Below, one piece after another: positions 1 through 4,653 of a stretch of DNA of 6,791 nt. The DNA comes from CAZNKU01 sp045654805 (GTDB lineage: Bacteria > Bacillota > Clostridia > Monoglobales > Firm-18), in contig JAZOOD010000073.1 in the NCBI GenBank assembly GCA_045654805.1, positions 1 through 6,791 of the forward strand, written 5' to 3'. The translations under genes and the position numbers were made by a program. The notes below the pieces were generated by a model. That model made no database searches. It was not told the origin of the DNA and worked only from the letters and a program-made list of their open reading frames with translations. The stretch's first letter is position 1. The number at the start of each line of letters is the position of its first letter.

Positions 1-37
1 AATAAAATTTTATTTTTCGTCAAAAAAATAAGTTTTT

Positions 38-66
38 TTATAATTATATTTTTTTACTTATATAAT
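38..66 (+). promoter_or_regulatory. Candidate promoter in the AT-rich leader
   Basis: A perfect TATAAT lies at 61-66, with a weak TTTATA 17 bp upstream at 38-43. It is about 105 bases before the DUF960 start and is the best -10 match in the first 170 bases. The surroundings are so AT-rich that a chance match is quite possible. No gene is visible in 1-170. Confidence 0.22.
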
Positions 67-127
67 CTGTGAAGAAGTAAAATTAGATGATTATATATTA
101 TAACCTTGAATATGTATATAAAATATT

Positions 128-143
128 CCCGGCTTAACCGGTT
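128..143. promoter_or_regulatory. CCGG palindrome, possible operator
   Basis: Two CCGG blocks (129-132 and 138-141) flank CTTAA, and the second is centred in the perfect 8-bp palindrome AACCGGTT (136-143). It is the only GC-rich spot in an otherwise very AT-rich leader, about 30 bases before the DUF960 start codon. It could be an operator or a small mRNA hairpin. No known binding protein is recognised. Confidence 0.22.
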
Positions 144-170
144 CATAGAAAATGAAGGGGTGATTGATAT

Positions 171-461
171 TTGAGGTTTAAAAACAAAAGGTACATTACG
201 AAAGGGATAAGCTCTGATGTGAGCTTATCCCTTCAGATTTTTTTATGGCAATGCATAGATGAACTTGATGTGCCCAAGGACTATATACAGGTGTTTAAAT
301 GCACTATGTACGACGGTAAACAAAAGATTACACATATTCAGGAAGTGCCTGAATACCATCGGGAGTATCTGTTTAATACAGATGCTCCTATTTTTATTGG
401 AAAAGTTTATGTTATTGACAACGAAGTGTATTCAACAATGATGTTGTCAGAAGAATACTAA
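171..461 (+). CDS. DUF960 family protein
   Basis: The 96-residue product matches the DUF960 pattern. It has an N-terminal RYITKG stretch, then LSLQIFLWQCIDEL (about 20-33), a central YIQVFK strand, the signature ITHIQEVPEYHREY (about 53-66), and a C-terminal GKVYVIDN segment. The family is common in staphylococci, streptococci and clostridia, often on conjugative or phage-derived DNA, and has no known biochemical role. The start is TTG at 171, 10 bases after a GAAGGGG ribosome binding site at 154-160; no in-frame ATG is better placed. Its stop (459-461) overlaps the ribosome binding site of the amidoligase gene, so the two are probably translated together. Bases 202-244 of the gene form a terminator-like hairpin. 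The family call is strong; function is unknown. Confidence 0.85.
   Translation: MRFKNKRYITKGISSDVSLSLQIFLWQCIDELDVPKDYIQVFKCTMYDGKQKITHIQEVPEYHREYLFNTDAPIFIGKVYVIDNEVYSTMMLSEEY
202..244 (+). terminator. Terminator-like hairpin inside the DUF960 gene
   Basis: AAGGGATAAGCTC (202-214) and GAGCTTATCCCTT (221-233) form a perfect 13-bp stem with a 6-base loop, followed four bases later by seven T (238-244). This is an intrinsic terminator shape, but it lies inside a coding sequence, starting 31 bases after the TTG start. Ribosomes translating the gene would be expected to melt it, so it could cut transcription of the downstream genes when translation initiates poorly. The structure is seen directly; the regulatory role is inferred. 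Confidence 0.45.
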
Positions 462-470
462 GGAGGACTT

Positions 471-1580
471 ATGAAAGAATTAATTTGTGAATTTTGCGGA
501 GAAATATTAAATGAAAACAATGCCTTTGAATTTGAAGGGAACATTATGTGTCAGCAATGTAAGTGTGATAATGTGGTTACTTGCAGTCGTTGTGCTAAAA
601 CAATATGGATATCTGATAATGATGGTAATTCCGATATCCCGCTTTGTTCATCATGTTTTGATATGTACTATACCTATTGTGAAGATTGCGGAAGAATTAT
701 ATCATATGATGATGCGAGCTATATTAATGACGAAGAGGAACCATACTGCAGCAGGTGTTATGACAGAATTACAAGTGAACGATATATTCATGATTATGGA
801 TATAAACCTGAACCAATATTTTACGGTGATGAAAAGTTATATATGGGTGTAGAACTTGAAATTGACCTGGGTGGTGAAAGTAGTTGCTCTGCTGAAGAAA
901 TACTAAATATTGCAAACTTTCAGTGTAATCACCTTTACTGTAAGCATGACGGTAGTATAGAAGAGGGATTTGAAATGGTATCTCATCCTATGGATTTGAA
1001 ATATCACCAAAATGAAATGCCATGGCAAAGAATATTTGAAAAAGCAATAAATCTTGGCTACAGGTCGCATCAGACATCTACCTGCGGATTACATGTTCAT
1101 GTGAGCAGAGCAGGCCTTGGAAGCGACTATACAACTCAGGAAGATGTAATATCAAGAATAGTATATTTTATTGAGGCTCACTGGAACGAACTTTTAAAGT
1201 TTTCAAGAAGAACTGAATACAGTATTAATAGATGGGCAAGCAGATATGGATTATCTGATAATACCAAGAATACCTATGATAAAGCAAAGAAAGATAATGG
1301 AATGGGTAGATATGTATGTCTTAATCTGCAGAACAATAACACTATTGAATTCAGAATATTCAGAGGAACTTTAAAATATGAAACCTTTATTGCTACTCTT
1401 CAGCTTGTACATGAGATTTGTACAAAGGCTATAAAGATGTCAGATAAGGACTTTGAAAGCATGTGCTGGAGTGATTTTGTTATTGGGATTGGTAAAGAAA
1501 GTAAAGGAGAACTTATTGACTACCTCAAATCAAAACAACTCTATGTGAATGATATTACAGAAAGAGAAGGTGATATATAA
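471..1580 (+). CDS. Amidoligase with three N-terminal zinc modules
   Basis: The 369-residue protein has two parts. Residues 6-96 hold three tandem Cys4 units, each CxxC...CxxC (C6/C9-C27/C30, C38/C41-C59/C62, C70/C73-C93/C96); their first cysteines are exactly 32 residues apart. They probably bind zinc and may hold a substrate or partner. From about 123 it is an Amidoligase_2-type, glutamine-synthetase-like COOH-NH2 ligase: GVELEID (126-132), KHDGSIEEGFEMVSHPM (158-174), GLHVHVSR (206-213), LLKFSRRT (241-248), and LNLQNNNTIEFRIFRGTLKY (284-303). These supply the Glu, His and Arg residues expected for Mg-ATP and carboxylate binding, and none is missing. The family is predicted to form amide or peptide bonds with ATP; the substrate is unknown. 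ATG at 471 follows AAGGAGG at 460-466. It overlaps the amidotransferase gene by one base (TAATG), arguing for a joint pathway. Confidence 0.9.
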   Translation: MKELICEFCGEILNENNAFEFEGNIMCQQCKCDNVVTCSRCAKTIWISDNDGNSDIPLCSSCFDMYYTYCEDCGRIISYDDASYINDEEEPYCSRCYDRITSERYIHDYGYKPEPIFYGDEKLYMGVELEIDLGGESSCSAEEILNIANFQCNHLYCKHDGSIEEGFEMVSHPMDLKYHQNEMPWQRIFEKAINLGYRSHQTSTCGLHVHVSRAGLGSDYTTQEDVISRIVYFIEAHWNELLKFSRRTEYSINRWASRYGLSDNTKNTYDKAKKDNGMGRYVCLNLQNNNTIEFRIFRGTLKYETFIATLQLVHEICTKAIKMSDKDFESMCWSDFVIGIGKESKGELIDYLKSKQLYVNDITEREGDI

Positions 1581-2500
1581 TGTGCTGCTTATTTGGAGCA
1601 TATAACTATAGCGGACAAGCTGTGAGAAATTATAGCTTGATTACAAACTCATTGGCAGAACAGGCAACCGTAAGAGGTACAGATGCTACAGGAATTGCTT
1701 TTTGCAAACACAACAGACTTGTTATACATAAAGAACCTAAAAGTGCTTTTGAAATCAGTTTTAAACATCCTGATGATACAGTAGCGGTAATGGGACATAC
1801 AAGGCATGCAACTCAAGGGAACAAGAAGGATAATTTTAATAATCATCCTTTTTCTGGTAGTTGTAAAAATGTAAGATTTGCATTGGCACATAACGGTGTA
1901 CTGTCAAATGAGAAAGTATTACAACGGGAATTTAAGTTACCGAAGACAAAAATAGAAACAGATAGCTATATTGCGGTTCAAATGTTGAAATATAAGAAAC
2001 AACTTAATGCAGAAAGCATTAAGTTTATGGCAGAAAAGGTAGAGGGTAGCTTTGCCTTTACTGTACTTGATACTGATAACACACTGTGGTTAATACGAGG
2101 AGACAGCCCTTTGTCTTTGATACACTTTCCAAAAAGAAAAATGTATGTGTATGCATCAACTAATGAAATACTGTATAAAGCATTGGTTGATACCGATTTG
2201 TTTGAAGACGTAAAGCGAGGTGATTTTGAAGAGATAAAAATAAAGTCGGGTGATATATTAACTATACTGCCTGACGGTACAGTTGTGTATGATAAGTTTA
2301 ATTATACTGAATTCAGTTATTTGGGAAGATATAGCTGGTGGAATTATAATTACATAAATGCAGATATTGATGAAATGTATATAGAGGATATTAAAAGTAT
2401 TGCCAAATATTATGGATATGCCCCTGAAACAATAGATGAACTTGTGGAAGGTGGTTTTACTCCGGAAGAGATTGAAGAGTTTATATACTGTATGGAATAA
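1580..2500 (+). CDS. Class II glutamine amidotransferase (stand-alone)
   Basis: This 306-residue protein is an Ntn-type glutaminase domain. After removal of Met1 the catalytic nucleophile would be Cys2 (MCCLFGAY); Cys3 beside it is a second cysteine. Further signatures are RGTDATGIA (32-40), GHTRHATQG (72-80), NNHPF (87-91), LAHNGVL (102-108, with the oxyanion Asn-Gly) and IETDSY (125-130). It should hydrolyse glutamine to glutamate and ammonia in the cytoplasm. It lacks the synthetase or isomerase domain that uses the ammonia in GlmS, PurF or AsnB, so the amidoligase encoded just upstream is the obvious consumer. The tail (about 270-306) is two predicted helices containing GFTPEEIEEFI, loosely UBA-like. 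GAAGG lies about 10 bases before the ATG, and the start overlaps the previous stop, indicating coupled translation. Confidence 0.92.
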   Translation: MCCLFGAYNYSGQAVRNYSLITNSLAEQATVRGTDATGIAFCKHNRLVIHKEPKSAFEISFKHPDDTVAVMGHTRHATQGNKKDNFNNHPFSGSCKNVRFALAHNGVLSNEKVLQREFKLPKTKIETDSYIAVQMLKYKKQLNAESIKFMAEKVEGSFAFTVLDTDNTLWLIRGDSPLSLIHFPKRKMYVYASTNEILYKALVDTDLFEDVKRGDFEEIKIKSGDILTILPDGTVVYDKFNYTEFSYLGRYSWWNYNYINADIDEMYIEDIKSIAKYYGYAPETIDELVEGGFTPEEIEEFIYCME

Positions 2501-2516
2501 TATAAGGAATAATGCT

Positions 2517-2840
2517 ATGAATAATACATTTTACAATACACAAAAGAATGTATATAATTGTTTAAAAAATAAGGGCGTGGTTAATGTTGGTGTAGACAAT
2601 ATAAGTGCTTTAAATGATGTGTATAAGGAGTTAGTTGAGCTTATAGGATATGATAATACTATGATTCTTTATACACATTTTAAGGGTCAACAAATTACAT
2701 TCCCTGTGAAACTTTATAATCCTGAAAGCATTTGTGAAATGGTAAAAAGTCAATATGATGGAAAGAATGCAAAACAGTTATCTAGAACTTATGGTTATTC
2801 AGAACGATGGATAAAGGAATTAATTAAGAAAGGTATTTGA
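2517..2840 (+). CDS. Mor-like transcription activator
   Basis: The 107-residue protein has the two-part layout of the Mor/C activators of Mu-like phages. A helical region, VYKELVELIGYDNTMILYTH (about 37-56), leads to FKGQQITFPVK, a dimerisation-strand motif equivalent to the FGGxxIYIP of Mor. A C-terminal helix-turn-helix follows, YDGKNAKQLSRTYGYSERWI (about 82-101). Such proteins activate middle or late genes in phages and are also found on clostridial conjugative elements. The start is ATG 2517, eight bases after AAGGA at 2504-2508; the frame is open further upstream but would overlap the amidotransferase gene by over 60 bases without a ribosome binding site. Only 16 bases separate it from the previous gene, so it is probably in the same operon. 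It may regulate the operon or other element genes. Confidence 0.75.
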   Translation: MNNTFYNTQKNVYNCLKNKGVVNVGVDNISALNDVYKELVELIGYDNTMILYTHFKGQQITFPVKLYNPESICEMVKSQYDGKNAKQLSRTYGYSERWIKELIKKGI

Positions 2841-2852
2841 ATTGGTGATTTT

Positions 2853-3011
2853 ATGGCTTCTAACGGGAAACAGATTCAATGGATGTGTGTATATTGTGGT
2901 CGAACAGAATGGAGAAAAGATTGGGCGGGGAGACCAATGCCAGGGATTTGTAATAAGCGTCCCACAAAGGGTCCTCATAGATGGATAAAAAATCGAGAAA
3001 TGAAAGGGTGA
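2853..3011 (+). CDS. Small Cys-containing (zinc-ribbon-like) protein
   Basis: This 52-residue ORF has WMCVYCGRTEWRKDW (10-24), then RPMPGIC (27-33), KGPHRWI (39-45) and a basic end. One CxxC, a further Cys and a His could form a single metal-binding ribbon. Small proteins with a CxYCG...PxPGxC...GPHxW pattern are widespread in Firmicutes, with no known function. The ATG is 12 bases after the Mor-like stop with a weak GGTGAT ribosome binding site (2844-2849), and its stop lies only 7 bases before the next start. The conserved look of the motif and the fit between neighbours support it as a real gene; the ribosome binding site is its weak point. Confidence 0.62.
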   Translation: MASNGKQIQWMCVYCGRTEWRKDWAGRPMPGICNKRPTKGPHRWIKNREMKG

Positions 3012-3018
3012 ATTATTC

Positions 3019-3231
3019 ATGATTTGGATTATTTTAATACTGCTATTATTAGCATTTATCATGAGTGATTCAGGAAAAGTTATTACGGCAATAGGTGTTG
3101 TTTCAATAGGGGTTTTTCTAATAGCAAAACTCACGGGATTTTCGATTTTAGAACAAATTCCAAAATGGGGTTTGGTTGCTATAATAGTTATAATTGTCGT
3201 AGTAATATTATCCTTGATTTTTAGAGATTGA
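3019..3231 (+). CDS. Small integral membrane protein
   Basis: The 70-residue product is almost all hydrophobic. A first membrane helix spans about 2-15 (IWIILILLLLAFIM), a second about 20-37, and a third about 51-67 (LVAIIVIIVVVILSLIF), ending in RD. No catalytic motif is visible. AAAGGG at 3003-3008 lies ten bases before the ATG. It is 7 bases after the Cys protein and 18 bases before the TerB-like gene, so the three small genes appear to be cotranscribed. The sequence cannot show whether it anchors a partner or acts alone. The compositional bias makes family assignment unreliable. Confidence 0.7.
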   Translation: MIWIILILLLLAFIMSDSGKVITAIGVVSIGVFLIAKLTGFSILEQIPKWGLVAIIVIIVVVILSLIFRD

Positions 3232-3249
3232 TTTGTAGGAGAATTTAAA

Positions 3250-3774
3250 ATGAATTTTGATGTATTAACTTCTTTAAAAGAAAAATTTAAAAAACTTGAA
3301 TTATTGTGTGATGAGTTTGATAAAAAAGGCTTGTGGAATAAATCCGCAGATTTTGAGGAATCTTTAAGTGATGTTTTTGGGCTTGAAGTTGCTAAATTTC
3401 TGATGTGTTTAACTGCATCTGATGGTTTTGTGTCTTCTCAGGAATTACAAATGTTCAACTACCTAACTCCTTGGGAATTTTACGATGTAAAAGAAATGAT
3501 TGATACAATTAGAGATATGAATGTTTATAGTGAAAAGTTTTTTAAAACAGTGCCATGGATTATAGAAATAATGACAAAATGTGAGAATGCTTTAAACTCA
3601 ACTGAAGGATACGCACGATATTCTGTTGTTAATGAATTTGTGGACTTTTTCAAACTTGTTGGATTAACTTATATCAATGTAGACGGTGAATTGTTGGAAG
3701 TTGAAAAGCAAGATTATTTGGAATATGTAGGGATGCTTGATGAATATGTAGATGATAATCTGATTTATAAGTAA
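3250..3774 (+). CDS. TerB-like helical protein
   Basis: The 174-residue protein looks all-helical. It carries two copies of an acidic TerB-like signature: TASDGFVSSQELQMFNYL (55-72) and YINVDGELLEVEKQDYLEYV (141-160). In TerB domains the DG...E pattern lies at the start of a helix and is linked to metal binding. The segment between (about 73-140) contains FFKTVPWIIEIM, as in TerB-like regions that sometimes accompany AAA ATPases in Firmicutes. No signal peptide or membrane segment is seen, so it is probably cytoplasmic, perhaps near the membrane with the protein encoded just upstream. TAGGAG (3237-3241) precedes the ATG by eight bases. The coding call is firm; the TerB assignment rests on motifs only. 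Confidence 0.78.
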   Translation: MNFDVLTSLKEKFKKLELLCDEFDKKGLWNKSADFEESLSDVFGLEVAKFLMCLTASDGFVSSQELQMFNYLTPWEFYDVKEMIDTIRDMNVYSEKFFKTVPWIIEIMTKCENALNSTEGYARYSVVNEFVDFFKLVGLTYINVDGELLEVEKQDYLEYVGMLDEYVDDNLIYK

Positions 3775-3779
3775 TTATG

Positions 3780-3801
3780 TTTTGACCCTATTTTGACCCT
3801 A
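3780..3801. repeat. Tandem 11-bp repeat, TTTTGACCCTA x2
   Basis: TTTTGACCCTA occurs twice in a row (3780-3790 and 3791-3801), starting six bases after the TerB-like stop and about 100 bases before the tRNA-Lys fragment. Short direct repeats near an attachment core are typical arm-type binding sites of tyrosine integrases. That role is inferred from position. Confidence 0.6.
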
Positions 3802-3902
3802 TTTATAAAAAATGTAGTGAAAAAACAGAAACCATCTGATATAAAAATGTGATTAAATCAAGGATTTGATGTGTTGAGAATTATCTAAAACACCTTGGGT
3901 TC

Positions 3903-3950
3903 TGACTTTTAATCAAGGTGTCCGGGGTTCGAATCCCCGATGGATCACCA
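3903..3950 (+). pseudogene. tRNA-Lys(TTT) 3' fragment / island attachment site
   Basis: The fragment runs from the 3' side of the anticodon stem to CCA. It has the anticodon loop CTTTTAA (anticodon TTT, 3908-3910), a variable loop, a perfect T arm (CGGGG, TTCGAAT, CCCCG; 3923-3939), the acceptor strand ATGGATC and A-CCA (3947-3950). Upstream there is no GATCCAT partner for the acceptor stem and no D arm, so it cannot be a working tRNA. Host sequence returns at TGACTTTTAATCA, making about 48 bp the likely attachment core. An intact tRNA-Lys should stand at the other end of the island. An 8-bp inverted repeat, ACACCTTG (3890-3897) and CAAGGTGT (3914-3921), spans the left edge of the core. Confidence 0.82.
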
Positions 3951-4002
3951 AAAGAGACAAACACTTTTTATAACATAGTTATAATGATGTTTGTCTCTTT
4001 TT
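3951..4002 (+). terminator. Intrinsic terminator of the former tRNA-Lys locus
   Basis: AAAGAGACAAACA (3951-3963) and TGTTTGTCTCTTT (3988-4000) form a perfect 13-bp stem starting right after the tRNA CCA and running into TTTTT. The loop holds a smaller hairpin, TATAAC/GTTATA (3969-3983). Its position directly behind the CCA suggests it is the native tRNA-Lys terminator, which places the old chromosomal side of the junction here. Confidence 0.85.
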
Positions 4003-4018
4003 CTATGCAAATTTTACA

Positions 4019-4060
4019 GCAATTCTGCTTAAGAATATGCAGAATTAACAAACAGAATTG
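4019..4060. repeat. Cluster of CAGAATT half-sites
   Basis: AATTCTGC (4021-4028) and GCAGAATT (4039-4046) form an 8-bp inverted repeat with a 10-base gap, and CAGAATT recurs at 4053-4059. The 9-mer GCAATTCTG (4019-4027) is repeated inverted at 4599-4607, just before the KilA-N gene. These could be binding sites for a protein of the recombination cassette. There is no T-run, so it is not a terminator. In AT-rich DNA a chance origin is possible. Confidence 0.35.
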
Positions 4061-4131
4061 AGTGATGTGAATGGAATTGGACATGCAAAACATTACAATA
4101 GTGATGTTTAAAATTGAATACCATAAATCAT

Positions 4132-4168
4132 GAGCACATTTTGAGTGAAATCAAGATGTGCTTTTTTA
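4132..4168 (+). terminator. Intrinsic terminator / possible attenuator before the recombination cassette
   Basis: AGCACAT (4133-4139) pairs with ATGTGCT (4156-4162), and the stem continues inward through one T-G pair and TTGA/TCAA to a 6-base loop: 13 pairs in all, followed by six T (4162-4167). No convincing gene ends here; the nearest thing upstream is a 20-codon ORF (4071-4133) whose stop touches the stem. It lies 13 bases before the ribosome binding site of the next gene. It could therefore insulate the cassette from upstream transcription or work as a leader attenuator. Confidence 0.75.
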
Positions 4169-4197
4169 TTTTAAAAGTACAAAGGAGGAAACTTACA

Positions 4198-4590
4198 ATG
4201 ACAAATAATGAAATTAGAAGTACAAATAATATCAAACTTAAGGAGGAATATAAAATGATGAGATTGGATTTGTATGAATCAAGATTGTTCGGTAGAGTTT
4301 GTTATGGGTTTGGTAGAGATGCAGATGGTTATGTTTACATTAAAGAAGATGAAGCCGATGTAGTTAGAATGATTTATGATATGGCTATTAATGGTCACAG
4401 TTTACAAAATATTCAGGCAGAATTGAATAACCTCGGAATCAAATCTCCGTCAGGTAAAGATAAATGGACGCGAGATGTAATTGATAAGACTATAAACAAC
4501 AAAAAGTATTTAGCTTATATTATTTCATTTGAAAATTTCGTTGAGGCATCTATCGAAAAAGAATCTCGTTGCAGATACGTTAGAAGTTAG
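4198..4590 (+). CDS. Stand-alone Recombinase-domain protein (no catalytic domain)
   Basis: The 130-residue product corresponds to the DNA-binding 'Recombinase' domain of large serine recombinases. YGFGRDADGYVYIKEDEADV (36-55) leads to VVRMIYDMAINGHSLQNIQA, then LNNLGIKSPSGKDKW, and TINNKKYLAYI near 98-108. It matches segment for segment residues 181-254 of the recombinase at 5210-6775. The resolvase catalytic domain, the zinc ribbon and the coiled coil are absent. It may bind the attachment DNA as an accessory or directionality factor, or repress the cassette; a decayed recombinase is the alternative, but the clean start argues against it. Two in-frame starts have good ribosome binding sites: ATG 4198 (AAAGGAGGAA at 4181-4190) and ATG 4255 (AGGAGGA at 4241-4247; 111 residues). 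The domain begins after both, so either would work. Confidence 0.75.
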   Translation: MTNNEIRSTNNIKLKEEYKMMRLDLYESRLFGRVCYGFGRDADGYVYIKEDEADVVRMIYDMAINGHSLQNIQAELNNLGIKSPSGKDKWTRDVIDKTINNKKYLAYIISFENFVEASIEKESRCRYVRS

Positions 4591-4594
4591 TCTA

Positions 4595-4623
4595 GGGACA
4601 GAATTGCAGGTTTGTTATATAAT
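4595..4623 (+). promoter_or_regulatory. Candidate promoter for the KilA-N and recombinase genes
   Basis: TATAAT (4618-4623) stands 17 bp from GGGACA (4595-4600), which matches four of six consensus -35 bases. The CAGAATTGC sequence (4599-4607) overlaps the -35 end and spacer, where a bound protein would block polymerase. The two genes could therefore be transcribed separately from the gene before them. Confidence 0.4.
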
Positions 4624-4653
4624 TTTATTATCAAAATGAAAGGAGAATTGTCT

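Larger units (their letters stand above)
1..3950. mobile_element. Right end of an island integrated at tRNA-Lys (inferred)
   Basis: The run of accessory genes from 171 to 3774 is followed by a 3' fragment of tRNA-Lys at 3903-3950 with no 5' half. Islands that insert in the 3' end of a tRNA gene rebuild the tRNA at one end and leave a copy of the 3' segment at the other. With the fragment on the + strand, the island should lie to its left. DUF960, amidoligase/amidotransferase and Mor-like genes are commonly carried by Firmicutes conjugative and phage-like elements, which agrees. The integrase, conjugation genes and rebuilt tRNA are not in the window, so the element's type and left end are unknown. 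The boundary is seen; the identity of the element is inferred. Confidence 0.5.

Noticed and set aside
607..639. GGATATC/GATATCC inverted repeat in the amidoligase gene
   Set aside because: Only 7 bp with a 19-base gap and no T-run; consistent with chance.
511..852. 113-residue + strand ORF in another frame
   Set aside because: Inside the zinc-module part of the amidoligase gene, whose Cys pattern is clearly the real reading frame.
1649..1891. 80-residue minus-strand ORF
   Set aside because: Antisense to the conserved glutaminase core; no recognisable domain.
2436..2516. Upstream extension of the Mor-like gene
   Set aside because: It would overlap the amidotransferase gene and lacks a ribosome binding site; ATG 2517 has AAGGA at good spacing.
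2820..3134. 104-residue minus-strand ORF
   Set aside because: It lies opposite the Cys-protein and membrane-protein genes, has no clear ribosome binding site or family pattern, and those genes fit the + strand operon better.
3875..3950. Complete tRNA-Lys gene
   Set aside because: No acceptor 5' strand or D arm precedes the anticodon region; only the 3' part is present.
4114..4197. TTG start extending the Recombinase-domain gene
   Set aside because: The extension runs through a terminator hairpin and has no ribosome binding site; ATG 4198 has a very strong one.
4612..4653. TTG start extending the KilA-N gene
   Set aside because: It overlaps the candidate -10 box and lacks a ribosome binding site; ATG 4654 follows AAGGAGA.
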